Assembly (NCBI GenBank): GCA_003008705.1 | Contig: PDUO01000002.1 | Coordinates: 1,134,898 to 1,198,897 of the forward strand | Direction: 5' to 3' | From: Pezicula radicicola | Lineage: Eukaryota; Ascomycota; Leotiomycetes; Helotiales; Dermateaceae | Length of the DNA: 64,000 nucleotides | Shown: positions 11,725 to 24,000 of the stretch, piece by piece | Numbering within the stretch: position 1 is the first letter of the stretch | How the letters are laid out: every line of letters starts with the position of its first letter | Notes under the pieces: model-generated | What the model was told of the DNA's origin: nothing | What the model saw: only the letters and a program-made list of their open reading frames with translations | The model's database searches: none | Program-made: the position numbers and the translations under genes

Positions 11725-12793
11725 ATATCATCTTTGTCTTTGTACTGTACATCTTAGATATAGAAGAGTGATTCTACAATTGTTTGTTGATATTAACATA
11801 CTGTAGACCTTTGTAAAGATACAAAAAATAAGCTAATAATGAAACAATCTATAATTTATGCTATGGTAGAAGTAGACCTTACTTAGCACAGCTTCGGACA
11901 GTGAGCTTTTGACCCTAGTCATGTAATTCAATCTTCATTAAGACCACTCTGACTAATGTTCTACAGAACGTCACTTGTTCCTATAGAGCTCAAGTGAGTT
12001 GTCCAAAGTAACACGACAGTAACATCATTTTATAGAAAATATTCTAGTTTCCATAAGTACACATAAGTCCATGTAAGATCACGGATAGTATCTAACTAAC
12101 TACCATAGTGATTACTAGGTTGCTGAGACTAATTAGAAATATTCGCAAAGTACCCCAGAAGGAAAGGTCCCTGTTTCTAAATGTAGTCATAAGACAAAGA
12201 ATGCCAAACGAGGAACAAGATTCTAATTTAACACTACTGTGCTTTAGAAATCAGTCAAAGGTATAGCTAAATAGGAAATCAAGTAGAGTGATCACAAAGT
12301 TCTGTTTCCATTGCATTTGCACACGCCACCTTACTAAATTTTAAGTTAGCCCTGATGTACAAGGCAAGGCTTTTAAAGGACTGGAAACCCAATAGACATG
12401 ATCATTTAGTAAATACTAGCTGTTCAACTTCTGTACATGGATATTTCAACAAAAATTGAAGTGGAAGGATTTTTTTCTCTCTGGATAAGTGACAACGAGT
12501 GACTGAGAAGTGAAGAGCTTATGTTGTCCTCGCTAGCAAAAAGCCATGCTATGTCATCCCCTCATAAATCCTCTCCATCTAGCCCAAATACCTTCAACCA
12601 ATATAACCGCCATCTATCTCATCCGTCCCAATTTTTTGATCCCGAGGAAGAAAGAAATAACATCGCAAATGTCTATCCCAATTTTGTTTTCCAATTTTAT
12701 CCCCAAACCCCAACTAATTCCATCATCCAATCCAACCCAATAGACCCAACTCCGTCCCTAAATCCTTTGCCACCCAATTCCAAACCATATTCA
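11725..12793. other. Gap, AT-rich
   Basis: A 3' flank, then AT-rich sequence. No open frame or RNA gene that I can support. Confidence 0.5.
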
Positions 12794-13012
12794 TCAACGT
12801 GTCTTCTTCAATGCCTTCTTGGCCTTAACGGGATTCTTGGGTGTTCTGTCCTCAGGCATAGCACAGTTTTCGCAGTCCTCGCCCATGCGGATGGTTTGCC
12901 AGATGCTCTTATTCTTGCAGGGTGTTTGCACGAGGTTGCCGGATGTGCAGTATTTACCCAAGGCGTAGGTGACGCATTTGCAGTTATATTGGTGGGCGTA
13001 CCAGTGGCACAT
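12794..13012 (-). CDS. Small cysteine-rich protein, unknown function
   Basis: A 72-residue frame starting at 13012 in a favourable context (gccaaaATG). The protein has seven cysteines in MCHWYAHQYNCKC, the lone cysteines at about 22 and 32, and GEDCENCAMPED, and it ends in a Lys-rich tail (NPVKAKKALKKTR). There is no signal peptide, so a cytosolic or nuclear protein with a possible metal-binding Cys arrangement is a guess. Support for a real gene comes from a pyrimidine-rich leader upstream and a TATA-like box on the same strand at 13346-13353. A 193-codon frame covers the same DNA on the plus strand, but it is low in complexity and lacks such context. Confidence 0.6.
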   Translation of the reverse strand: MCHWYAHQYNCKCVTYALGKYCTSGNLVQTPCKNKSIWQTIRMGEDCENCAMPEDRTPKNPVKAKKALKKTR

Positions 13013-15970
13013 TTTGGCGTTTTGGATAGAGTGTCTGTGTTGAGGAGAGGATATGTGAGGTTTTCGAAGGAGGGGGCAGGCCTTGAGGCTCTGAGGCTGT
13101 GAGGTGTGGTATTGGAATTGTCTGTCTTGCTCTCGAAGCTACAGCAAACGTGCTGGCTATCGATTGTCTGAGGTCTGGTGAAGACGGTGTGCGTATGTGT
13201 GAAAAGGCAAATGCTAAAAAGGAGGGTATCTTGTTGAGTGTGTGTAAGAGAATATTTGTGAAGTGAAAATGAAGTGAAAAGGAGCCAGCTCGAGCTTGTT
13301 TGGAGTTTATCTTGTGCTGGTGACAGTGAAGCTGTACAAAGCCCCTACTTATAGCATGGCACAGTACGCCTCATTCTCCTGAAATTCGTACTTGTTGTCG
13401 ATCCCCTTGGTTGATTGTCAATGATGAAGGCTGAGCTCATGTGATGCGGTATCTTGACGTTTCCTTCCACCACGACGTTTCAAACACGCGATCGCTATCA
13501 CATATGATAGGCACGCCTTGATGAGTGAAGCCATTCATTCTTCGACGCTTCGGTGACGAGTGTTACTTCCCTCGTGTTACTGTTTGCGCTCTCAGTGACC
13601 GGCCGTCCTTGCGAGATTTAGAAGCCGGAATAGCTGTGTGTAACAAACGAATTTGATAGCAGCTTGTTCGCTGCATCACCATAGAAGCCGGGGAAGGACG
13701 GAAGTAGCAGAGCATGCCATACAAATCTTTGTCAAGGTCATGTTCATAGATCTCACAAGTACCTGACTTCTATTGACGTTTCTAGCTTAGTCGGAGAGAC
13801 ATCCGTCGGATAGCCTCATCGCATAGAAGCAGACATAGACTCAACTTTGTAGGGCTGCATAGAACAAATTCGAAGACTGATCGAACCGGCAACTTGCCTG
13901 ATTGCAGATAAATTGAAATTGAGAAGGACTTTTGTCTTGTTTCAAAAACACAAATAATGGCACACAATTATAGTATCCTGCTGAACATCACTATATCAGA
14001 ACAAAATAAACACTACACCAATTCTGACCGTTTGAACTTTCATCTTGGTCTTGGCGCTATCGTCCCTTGAAGTTGAGATAATGGAAAGGGAAGAAGATAT
14101 ATTCCTGTCCCTACCTGCACGGGGGGCCGGCCCACACATAGCAGCGGGCCCGCCAGCCATGCATTCCCGCCGTTTCTAGGCCTAATGTGCAGTGTTGCCC
14201 GTGGTGGTGTTTGTATGTACTGCTTCAGAGTTCCAAGTCGCACCCGAGGCACGACCTTCACCGCTAATTCGAACGTCGTTTGCCGACCGGATTTTGGTCC
14301 TTCCACATCCACCTAGGACAATAATAGATAGCCGGGTGGAAGGGCAGGCCGCATATTTGAAGGCCAAGTGCGAAAATAGGATGAATTGAGGTCATTGATG
14401 CGTTGGCACCACCGACCTATACTTGCGATACCTCACGATTCATATAGTCGCGATGAATTCAGGTGGCTGGGCCAGTATTATAAGACGACGTTGAATTTGC
14501 CTCGGAAGGCCGTGCTGGCAAGACCTTAACAGTTAATGTGTAGTAATGCGATTCTCTATTACCATTGGACTGCGATGATATGTTAGGTCTATGTTAGGCA
14601 TAGCAGCTGCTCTATTGCTGGCCAGTGAGAATTCAAAGATGCGCCGTAGCCCTACCTGCAGAAAAGGGCCTGCATGAACTGTGCATATGGTCGTGCACTT
14701 TCCATCTCAATTTGATATGTTTCGTCCAAGAAGGGTGAAAGTGACATGGAAATGGAGGCTTCATGTCTCGAATGCTGGCGTTGTAGAATTAAATGCGTGT
14801 CAAGGTCTGAGGGAAGGAGCATCATGGTCAGAGAGCTCGTGATCTCCAGCGCTGGTGCGTCGCGCACCACGCCTCAAGTTTTCGCCCCGATGCCACGTAT
14901 CGTGCAGCTTTTCAACGCCAACAATATGCAGATAGCATGCACCTACAGCGGTCTTGCAGCTAGATCGTAGTTTGTGTGCTGACGGGGCCAGCTGTTAGTT
15001 GCATGAGGTGGGGGCCATCAAATTGTCACAGCAATATCTGAAAGTTCTCCTTTGTTTTGCTTCCAAATCTCTCGAATTGCTGCTGCTGCTGTTGTATCTC
15101 GACGCATCTCTTTCCTACCGCTCGTTCATTTCCGGCCTGAAAGCCCTCATTTCGACCTAACTGAGGACGCCGTTCTGTACTTTAACTTCTCTGTGCTTTC
15201 TCCATCTCAATTGAACGTTCGGTCACCACAGTACGAGCGAAGGGTCATCAATCTGCAACGCCTTGCGCCATTCTTCGAGGTCGAAAGACCCTTCTCGCAT
15301 CGTCACCGCCATTCACCGCCTTTTGAAGCAGTTTTGGTCTCAGATACAATTTCGGCCTCGGGGGAAGTCGAAATGCTTTGTGCGCGGCCAAATATTTTGT
15401 TCGAAGGATTGAAGGGTTCGCGGCGACCTTTTTGCTGAAATTTGATTTGGAGTGGTTGTGGCATACGATTTGTCCGCTATTGGCTCAAGGTCTTGCCAAT
15501 TGCCAATCGTATCCGAGGGGAGGCCCTTCTGTAATTTAGGGGTCAGTTATCATCAATTGGGTGTCGAGAGGTCTCTTTCGCGACTGTTCAGCGACAGTCT
15601 TGTGATTGGTGTTGGTGTGCGTGCATTTTGGGATTTCTGAAAGCACGTCCTCGAGCTGACCAGCTTTGCGTAGAGTGGTGGCCGAAGTAATATTAATTCT
15701 ACCGTCGAGATTTGCCCTTTGCAACAATTATTGGCGCCATCTTCGAGGTCTCTTTGCAGCAAAACGATATATCAAAAGAAATTGGTGGTTTAGATCCATA
15801 TTTTCCTGTGTGGTGGTTTGGTGGAGGAGGCTTTGGAGAAGAGCGTGGTTTGCCGAGAAGCTTCAATATTTTGAAGCGTCAACTTCAGAATCAACAACAT
15901 CACCGCAGCGTTTCGAGGCAGCGAGGCATTCGCAAATCGCACTAATTGATACTGTCCTGTGAAGAACAAC
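13013..15970. other. Long intergenic region
   Basis: The promoter and leader of the small Cys-rich gene occupy the first 350 bp. From about 15050 the plus strand is rich in T and C and resembles a long promoter/5' leader for the 14-3-3-like gene. Between these I see no supportable gene. Confidence 0.45.
13346..13353 (-). promoter_or_regulatory. TATA-like box (TATAAGTA)
   Basis: It lies on the minus strand about 335 bp upstream of the small Cys-rich frame, with pyrimidine-rich leader sequence between. Confidence 0.4.
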
Positions 15971-16016
15971 TTGGTGAGTCCATCATGTCTTTCCTTTGGC
16001 GTCAAACACTTCACAG
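15971..16016 (+). other. Probable 5' UTR intron of the 14-3-3-like gene
   Basis: A gtgagt donor and a cttcacag acceptor, ten bases upstream of the ATG. Removing it places the ATG shortly after the junction (tcgtccacaATG). Confidence 0.55.
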
Positions 16017-16025
16017 TCGTCCACA

Positions 16026-17162
16026 ATGGCGGAGACAGTTGAACTCTCGCCACGAATAATGCGTATGAACGCGAAAGGCGATGTCTTCTATACACGAAGG
16101 TTATCTTCTGAACCAGTTGCTAATGAGGACAGCTTCGAGGCCAAGTTCAAAAGAAGCAACAAGAACCCCGATCCTGGAGACGCGCCGCCATTGACCTCAG
16201 AAGACACGGTTAACAAGATGGCTTCATCCGATGTCGACATGAAGTTCCTCGGTCGATTCGCAACGAACATTGAGTCTGATCACCCATTTCTTTCCAGCCG
16301 TCTCTTCCAGATCAGTGGCAACTTGGTCATGCTCTCTGAGAAAGTCATCCGAGCCCGGAAGCTCCGCAGACTCGACACCACACGAGACACCAAGTCTGTT
16401 GATCTGTACTGTCGCATCATTTGGTACGCTCGTGAAGGCCTTGAGATCCTCGAGCAACACGTTCTTCCCCTGATCGACAAGTACGGTGAGCTGAAGGTAC
16501 TCTGCTATAAGCTACGTGCCACATTCTACCATCTCTACGTTCTATTTCACAACCAACCCCCTATTACCGTCCGTTCTGGCAACCAAGTTCAAACACCACC
16601 AGGTCTCAAGTCCCCACGCCATCGCGACAAAGGCAAGGCTCCGGAGCACAGCATACCAGCAGAAGACATTTTCCGTCCAAGCTCAGTCCAGCCAACCCAC
16701 CAGCTGGAGGGAGGTCCTGTCGGTGGCGGCCATGCGACTGTAGACTTCGCTCCCAACTTCCTGGTACCAGCAGCTGACTACCGTCCAATTGCACTCAACT
16801 GCTTTCAAGAGGCCACAGCTCTGTCTGAGCGTCTCCTCTGGGGCTCCCACCCACTTCGACTGTCGGTTAAGGTTGAGTTCACTGCCTTTTTATACGATTG
16901 TCTACATGACCGGGAAAGCTCGAGACAATTGGCCAAGACAACTATCGCGGAGGTTTACAATGCACAGGAGGGTATGGATGATGATATGTTTGAGGACGCG
17001 GCAGAGCTGGTTGGAATTTTGGGACGCATGATGAAGCGAGGCATGAGCTCGAGCACGACGGGTGGAGGTGGAGGGAGCAGCACGCCAGGAGGTTTAACCC
17101 CAGGCATGGTCACTAGTCAGAGAGTTGCTGTTGCAAGTCCGGGAATGGATAATGCAATCTAG
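16026..17162 (+). CDS. Divergent 14-3-3-like protein
   Basis: Single-exon protein of about 378 residues. Its C-terminal half follows the helical plan of 14-3-3 proteins: YRPIALNCFQEATALSERLL, then a segment resembling the HP(I/L)RLGL...NFSVFYYE helix (SHPLRLSVKVEFTAFLYDC), then ESSRQLAKTTIAEVYNAQEG, which resembles SLAKQAFDEAIAELD. Canonical 14-3-3 proteins are about 250-270 residues and nearly invariant. This one is longer, with a Pro-rich insert (QTPPGLKSPRHRDKGKAPE), an acidic DDDMFED and a Ser/Thr/Gly-rich tail (TTGGGGGSSTPGG). The phosphopeptide pocket residues are not clearly conserved, so ligand binding is uncertain. The ATG at 16026 follows a likely 5' UTR intron. Confidence 0.72.
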   Translation: MAETVELSPRIMRMNAKGDVFYTRRLSSEPVANEDSFEAKFKRSNKNPDPGDAPPLTSEDTVNKMASSDVDMKFLGRFATNIESDHPFLSSRLFQISGNLVMLSEKVIRARKLRRLDTTRDTKSVDLYCRIIWYAREGLEILEQHVLPLIDKYGELKVLCYKLRATFYHLYVLFHNQPPITVRSGNQVQTPPGLKSPRHRDKGKAPEHSIPAEDIFRPSSVQPTHQLEGGPVGGGHATVDFAPNFLVPAADYRPIALNCFQEATALSERLLWGSHPLRLSVKVEFTAFLYDCLHDRESSRQLAKTTIAEVYNAQEGMDDDMFEDAAELVGILGRMMKRGMSSSTTGGGGGSSTPGGLTPGMVTSQRVAVASPGMDNAI

Positions 17163-18011
17163 TTTTGGGTTTATAAGGCATTACGGCATGGCATGGAATA
17201 TTTTTCAATTCTTTTGCAACTATATACCTGGCTGGGTTGGTTTATGGGATGCACAACTTGTAATATGGCGAGGCGTTGGTTGTGTCTCTGATCAAAGCAT
17301 GGACGAGGGTACATCATTGAAGCATGGCGTTTGTAAGACTATTAGGAAGGGAAGAAGCGGCGGGCATGGTGGTTGATTGTCTCCAATACCCCATTTGACT
17401 GTTACTGTTTGCGGGCAGCTAGGGTCTACATAAGGATAGGCAGGTTTACTGCGAAATATATTTAAATGAAAGAAAGGCTTAGGCTTTGTAGCTTCTAAAT
17501 GCATTTGTGAATAGTGCCCACATGAAAGCCCCTAAGTTAGTTTGGAAGATCTCAGGTGCGTAGGGTATAAAGGTCTAAAATCCAGAGGATCGAGTAACTA
17601 CAATAGAGTTTACCTGTGCAACCTCGAATTAGATAAAGTAATGTTCGTTTGTATGCCTCTACGTATCTACTGTCTCTATCTTCACTCCGAGATATGCCTT
17701 TCCTTATACTGCTGCATGGTGATTTCGAAGGGTCCCTATATTCAGTGTGAACTAATCGATAGAAATTTCGTCCGACGTTGCCACACATTTAAAACAACTG
17801 AAGGCGAAAGCACAGCTTGTGTGCCCATCCAGCAACCCTGCCACCACTTATCCACAATACCCAATGCTCTACTCAATAGTAATAAGCAAAGAGCAAAGAT
17901 TCATCGGCTAACCAGCTTAACTCCTCTTTGACACCAGTACTCCGGGAAGCGATATAAGCAATTAAAACCCTAAGCCCTCCTGACCACCACGAAGCATCCA
18001 GTAGTCTAACT
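17163..18011. other. 3' flanks between convergent genes
   Basis: Converging 3' regions of the 14-3-3-like and SANT genes. No gene seen. Confidence 0.5.
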
Positions 18012-19404
18012 TTAGAAATTCAAACCATCATCTGCAAACTTCTTTTGAATAATATCCGCTGCGACCATTCTGCCAGTCCAGTTGAAGAAGCCCGCCTGCA
18101 TATGCTGCCATTTATGATTATGATGTCTCTCCTTCAACATCTCGAGGACGTTGCAATCATCGCGAGTCCAGATCTCGTCGGCTTTCAACCCCTTTTCAAT
18201 CACAGGAGAAACTTCTTCCCCTCCCCCAGTAGCAGCTGCATTACCACCGTCCCCTGATTCGTCTGCCTTCTCCTCGCTTGCACCACTATTTTCGGATGGC
18301 TTCTCTCCATCTTGTGGCTCGCTGTCCGTCTTGTTTTGCTTCTGGTTCTTGTCACTCTCTTTTGGTTGCTCAGGTTCTTTCTCCTTCTCCTTCTCAGCAT
18401 CCTCGCCCCCAAAGATATCACCCAAAGCGCTCAACCCACCATCTTCCTCAACCTCTTTCTCGGGCTCTTTATCCTTATCCTTCTCCGCCTTCTCAGCAGC
18501 TTTCTGCAACTCCTCAAACCGCGTCCTAACATCCTTCTTACTCGCTCCAACCTCGATAGCAATATCCTTCCATGACCTATTCTCTCCCTTCATCTTCGTG
18601 ATAGTTGTATCTTGCTCGGCAGTCCAATCATCAGACTTCCATTGACCCGGCATCTTAACCTCCTCTTCCTTCTCCCCAGATTCAGTAGTAGATTTAGCAG
18701 ATTCCTCGTCTTTCTTCTCTACTTTCTTCTCTTCTTCAACTGGCTGCGACGCGTCTTTCTTTTTCTCTGACTCGTCGTCTGATGGTGTTGGTGAACGCGT
18801 AATGGTGATTTTAATCTTGTGTTTACGCTTGCCGCTGTCTGAAGACGCGCCTTCACTCATTGACTTGGTTTTGGCCTTGAAGATTACTTTTTTGCCGGTC
18901 TGTGGTGGTTGTTAGGTAGGTAGGTACTGGTAAGAAAATGCGTGAACGTGATGTACTTACTACTTTATGAGTCCCTTCGACACGGTCACCGCTTAGCTTT
19001 GTGAAATGGTATTCGGACTTGCTTGATTTCTTTTTGGCCTTCTCGGACTCAGGTAATTCTCCTTTTTCCTCCACAACCTTTTCTTCGGCCGGTTTTTCTT
19101 CCGCTGGCTTATCCTCTGGTGGTTTATCCTCCGCAGGCTTGTCATCCGCTGGCTTATCCTGAGCCTTGTTTTCTGCTGGTTTGTCTTCAGCCGCCTTCTC
19201 CTCTGCTGGCTTTTCTTCAACTGGTTTCTCCGCGGGCTTTTCTTCAGCGGCTACTGCTGGTGTTGGTGCTGCAGGAGCTTTGGGTTCTTTAGGTTTAGAT
19301 GGTTTGGGAGGCTTAGAAATGAGAGGACCGCCAGCCGCATATCTCATAAGAGAGATTCCAGGCTTCTTGTAGCGCCCAGCTGCTAGACGAGCCTGACGGT
19401 CCAT
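18012..19404 (-). CDS. Acidic/low-complexity protein with SANT/Myb-like domains
   Basis: Two exons (19404-18961 and 18899-18012; intron of 61 nt) give 443 residues. Residues about 45-115 are a degenerate EKPAE/DKPAE repeat. A conserved patch follows (EYHFTKLSGDRVEGTHKV). After a Lys/Glu-rich stretch comes a Myb/SANT-like motif, with Trp-spaced helices in QWKSDDWTAEQD and RSWKDIAIEVGASKKDVRTRF. A second helical unit near the C terminus (IWTRDDCNVLEMLKERHHN, then KWQHMQAGFFNWTGR) is also Trp-rich. A nuclear, chromatin- or DNA-associated role is inferred. The long charged coil and repeats make this a probable hub or scaffold protein rather than an enzyme. I cannot name an orthologue. Confidence 0.75.
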
Positions 19405-21193
19405 TTTGTTCTCAACTTCGGGGTATTCGATTGTTTATGCCCTTGTTCTGGTTTATGTTGTACTTGGGATTGCAAGGTGCGGCTGTGGTGTGTGCTTGTT
19501 GGTTGAACCTAAGGGGATAGTGTGGTTTGCAAGAGAAGATGAAAATGATTGGGATGGAGAGTAGTTTATAGGTTGGATGATATGACGCTAGAAGAAGTGG
19601 TGAAGGTGTGAGATACAGAGTGTGATGTTGTCTGGGAGGTAGGTAGCCTTGCGATTATAGGGCTTCGGCAGAGAGCCGACACCATGAGTGCTGCGTTAAT
19701 TAACGAAAGAAGACTAAATTAGAAATCTGAACTGCTTTCACCTACTCTAAACTAGGAGGTAGGAGACACTTGAGAGATGTAATTATAAAGTTCGGCTGCT
19801 TTAAGGATAGAAAACCAACGCATTGAGCATGGGATACTTCGAGTGATGCATGAGGTAGCTCGAATATGAAGCCTCCGTTAGGTGCAAGTGGTGATAACAT
19901 GCTATTGAACATCCAGTATCTCATATACGTGACTTGAATTGCCCAAATCGGGTCTGATTCATCCCAGGCAGTAACTGAAACCTGCTCCTCTTCAATCTAG
20001 GCCTAACCTTGTTTAGACTAAAAATGGAACTGAAATAATAATTTGAGTAGTTTTTTTCTCTCCTGAAAGACATGATTATGAGTCTCATGAAAAAGACGCC
20101 GCAGGATACTGTCGCCGATTCTCGTGAGCCATTTAAAGATCATTGCTTGTGGCGACTCCAACCTGAGTTACTCCGAGGAGAAAATGATTTAGGATCAAGA
20201 GATTTTCGGATCTCGCTGTCAGCCAAAGTTACTATAACTTCTTGGGTAAGTCAATGAGCTTGTCTGCGTCCAACTTTGAACACTACATAGCGGGTTACGA
20301 ATTATGTTGTTTCTCAAACCGTAATATTGAGCCCACTAGAGTTGAGTTTGTAACTGGCAGGACTGCACCCAGTTTTTGTTCTCCATTGCTATTGAAGTCT
20401 AGAGAAATCAGCTCTACGAATCCCTCTCTGTGATCTATTTGATCGATCTATCCACTATCTTGAGCTGCTCACCTGGGCCTTTCTATTGTGATCACGCAGC
20501 TTTTTTTTTGGTCGTGCTCTTGTCTCTTAGCATGGTACGGAGCCATCTGGGCAATTGCAACGCCGTGTATAGACTCCGACGACCGCTTGGCAGAGACTTT
20601 CCTGAATTATGGAGTTTCAAGGGTCTCAATTTTCAATTACATTTGAGTGACCTAGGCTGTGGCACTTAGACCCCATTTCCTTTGTATTGACTCGTAAGTG
20701 CTATTGCCATTAATTATGACCCTACATTCTTGCCTAAGTTACGCCAGAACTATCAAAAAGCACTTACATATTTGGATACCTCAAACTACCTGCGCAACTA
20801 GGTCAAGTTCCCAATGTTTACGCACCGTTTAATGATGAACGCATTCCCTTAAACTCATAATAGCCCAACGACAGGACTAGCAGGTTCAAAACTAGTGGTG
20901 CTGAGAGGTTTAGGTTAAGCTTAAGTGTGAATTATCGACTTAGCTCTTTGAAAAGCTTCTGAGAGTGAGGACTGACGTTGGTAAATTCTGTCAACAGTGG
21001 TCAAACTGTCACGTGATCATGCGGTACTCGTAGTTCGCTTAGCTAGTCCAATTAGGAAAAGGCGGGGAGACTTCGCACTTTTCGCACAATACAAAAGGAA
21101 TCTGAAGCCCCAGCCCACATTTCGAAACCAAAGACAAACCAACGCAAATCCTCACCATTAGAACTTAATCAATTCTACTGGAAGACTGTCATC
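19405..21193. other. Gap; promoter of ribosomal protein gene at its right end
   Basis: No gene seen on either strand. The last 130 bp before 21194 carry a typical leader for a highly expressed gene. Confidence 0.5.
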
Positions 21194-22048
21194 ATGTCGA
21201 AAATCACAGTCGGTACGGTCACCTTCATTATGTCTATTCTTAGTACAAATATGGTGCAGATAGCTAATATTTTCTCCAACAGCCGGAGTGCGTTCCAACG
21301 TCCAAGGTCTTCTTGAGTACTCTCTCGAGACCAAGAAGAGAAACTTCCTCGAGACTGTCGAGCTTCAAATCGGCCTCAAGAACTATGATCCCCAACGTGA
21401 CAAGCGTTTCTCCGGAACCGTTCGTCTGCCAGTTGTTCCCCGCCCAGGAATGTCCATCTGGTACGTCGAAAGCAGAACCCCGAGCAGGAATATCTACATG
21501 AATGGAGCAGTAGCTGACTTGGGATTTTATTGTAGCATTCTCGGTGACCAGCATGATATTGATCGTGCTAAGCACGGTGGTGTCGACGCCATGTCCGCTG
21601 ACGACTTGAAGAAGCTCAACAAGAACAAGAAGTTGATCAAGAAGCTTGCACGCAAGTACGACGCCTTCGTTGCATCCGACACCCTCATCAAGCAAATTCC
21701 CCGTCTCTTGGGTCCCGGTCTCTCCAAGGGTATGCCACTTCCCACTTTCACGATAATTAGCAGGAAACTAACAGATGCTGTGTAGCTGGTAAATTCCCCA
21801 CCCCAGTCTCCCACAACGAAGATCTCAGCGCCAAGATCACCGAAGTCAAGTCGACTATCAAGTTCCAGTTGAAGAAGGTCTTGTGCATGGGTGTCGCTGT
21901 CGGAAACGTCGGAATGACTGAGGATCAATTGATCTCCAACATCATGTTGGCCATCAACTACCTCGTCTCTCTTTTGAAGAAGGGATGGCAAAACGTTGGT
22001 AGCTTGACGATCAAGGCATCCATGTCTCCTCCCAAGCGCCTCTACTAG
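21194..22048 (+). CDS. RPL10A: 60S ribosomal protein uL1 (L10a / yeast L1)
   Basis: Large-subunit protein of the L1 stalk, which handles deacylated tRNA leaving the E site. Four exons (21194-21212, 21283-21460, 21536-21729, 21786-22048) give exactly 217 residues, the size of the yeast protein. Recognisable stretches are [69 protein letters not shown] and the C-terminal KRLY. The introns lie at phase-consistent sites (gtacgg...aacag, gtacgt...tgtag, gtatgc...tgtag). Confidence 0.97.
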
Positions 22049-24000
22049 ATGGTATCATATTGTTGGCTACCCTCTTGCGGTAGACTAGCACGCGATGGAT
22101 CATGGCTGGTTGCTCTTCATTGAGTAGCACTAGATATATCATGTTGTTGGCTTGCGCTGGACGGAAATGCTCGACGGCGAGAATTCGAAGTCATGCACAT
22201 GTAGCTAGATATCAATCCAATACAGGCATAGGTTTCTCGTAGCTGCTCTTAAGATTAAACGACTGTGAAATCTCTTTAGCACACCACACCTGGATTTCGT
22301 GCTGATTGATGTGAATGGTTCCCAGCTGCGAGGCACTAAGAATCATTTTGATAAGCTGAATGGTTTTGCATACAGATTGTGGAACACATTGGTACAACGC
22401 TCCAGAGTGAATCTATTGATGCAGAAGACGAAAACTAATTGGAGGCAACGTGGTCTTGACACGCCTTTTCACTATTCGGAAGCGTGCCTTTCGCGCTGGC
22501 TGCAATGATACAGCATCTCCCAAAATTGAGCGCACAAACGACTGCCGTGTTACAGCAAGCAAGGCATAGACGGACGGCGGCGTAGAAGTGATTAGATCGC
22601 ACAGAAGTTCTTCAGAGGTTACACGTATCACATGAACAAGGCGATGCAAGACAACTTCAACGTCGAACACCGCAGCGATCTTCACCGATCCCAAAAGAGC
22701 GTTCGCATGCAGATGCGCACGACATGAAAACTCTGCAGCCTCAACTTTCGCACAGCATCATTCCAGAATTCGCCTGGTCCCAGCTCACCTCATTTGCCCC
22801 CTTGAATACTCCGTACCAAGCTTATAGTATGTTATCGCGATATGTAGCAACCATCCCACAGTGATTAACCTCAGATTGAGTCGTCGTTAACCGCTGATAG
22901 AAAAAACGGAGGCCTTTAATCTAGAATGCCGCCGGGAACGGAGGACTATCCATGCTGTCTTGCGACTGGATAACCCTCAGCAAGCCACCGTAGTGGAGCG
23001 GCCATGTAAAATGTTATAAGTATTAATTATAACCTCTACTGATGATGAAGAGGAAAGAAGGATTGCAAGGAGCGAGCGAGCTTTTGTAGGGGATGAGAAA
23101 ATCTTTAGCGTGGAAACTAGGGCTAAGGTAGCCGAGCGTGATTGGCCTCTCTTGGCATTGAGGCTTGAAGAGTGCCTTGCTGGATCTCGCCCTGACTCTG
23201 GACACAGCAGATCACAATGAATGGCACAAGCTTTTGAGATGAACCTCGAAAACTGATTGTAACCACTAGGAATTCGGCTTGCATCCTAAATTACGACCTT
23301 ACATACCTACAGGAGAGAACACACGCTGCAACCTAAAAACAACTGCCTTTGTTTGGTGCCTTGTCCAGGGCTCCGGTTATCCCATAGGCAATCCCACCAC
23401 AACGCATCTCTCCCATTGGCAGACATATCCGGAGAATGCAGTCCTCCCACACCTCAACGACTTTGAATATTGTCGTCCTCCCATGCCTCCATCGCCTCCA
23501 GACCTTCAATGGTCATAGAATCCCACAAACCTTTCTCCACAGGGTAAGTCCACTAAGAGGTACGGTATTTCCATTTCGTAATACCGCCCACGTTTGTTTC
23601 TCGCAGCGAGCGACGGACTGTCCGCCCGCCGATTCTAAGGCCGGGTCGTCATTATGAAAAGCTTCCATGGCCATTTCAAGTAGAAATGACGGCCGCGCTA
23701 TGCATTGTGACGCCCCCACCTCTTCCTTCTTACAAATCCCCACAATACCTCTCATTCTAAGTGCTGCCTTGGGCATGAGAAATTCCTACTTATATCCTTC
23801 GTTAATCTGCTTCAATTAATTTGTTTTGATGGAACATTCGCACCTGTGTTATTGTTATATGCCTTCTTGAAAATTCAGTATAGACCACTATAGGGAAACT
23901 TGAGTGCACAAGACAACAGGGGGAAATCCCCTATACCCGTTGCTACAACGACTGTCCATCAAGTTCAACCATCAGTTATCCTCATATATAATAAATCGCT
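22049..24000. other. Gap without recognised gene
   Basis: After the ribosomal protein 3' flank no frame looks like a protein and no repeat structure stands out. The last 100 bp are the likely MFS promoter/leader. Confidence 0.5.

Noticed and set aside
12521..13102. A 193-codon plus-strand frame
   Set aside because: Low-complexity Pro/Ser/Asn composition, and it covers the better-supported minus-strand Cys-rich protein.
15052..15438. A 128-codon plus-strand frame upstream of the 14-3-3-like gene
   Set aside because: It begins at a non-ATG codon and lies in what looks like the promoter/leader; no domain recognised.
18151..18645. Long plus-strand Ser/Phe-rich frame
   Set aside because: It is the mirror of the Lys/Glu-rich coding sequence on the minus strand.
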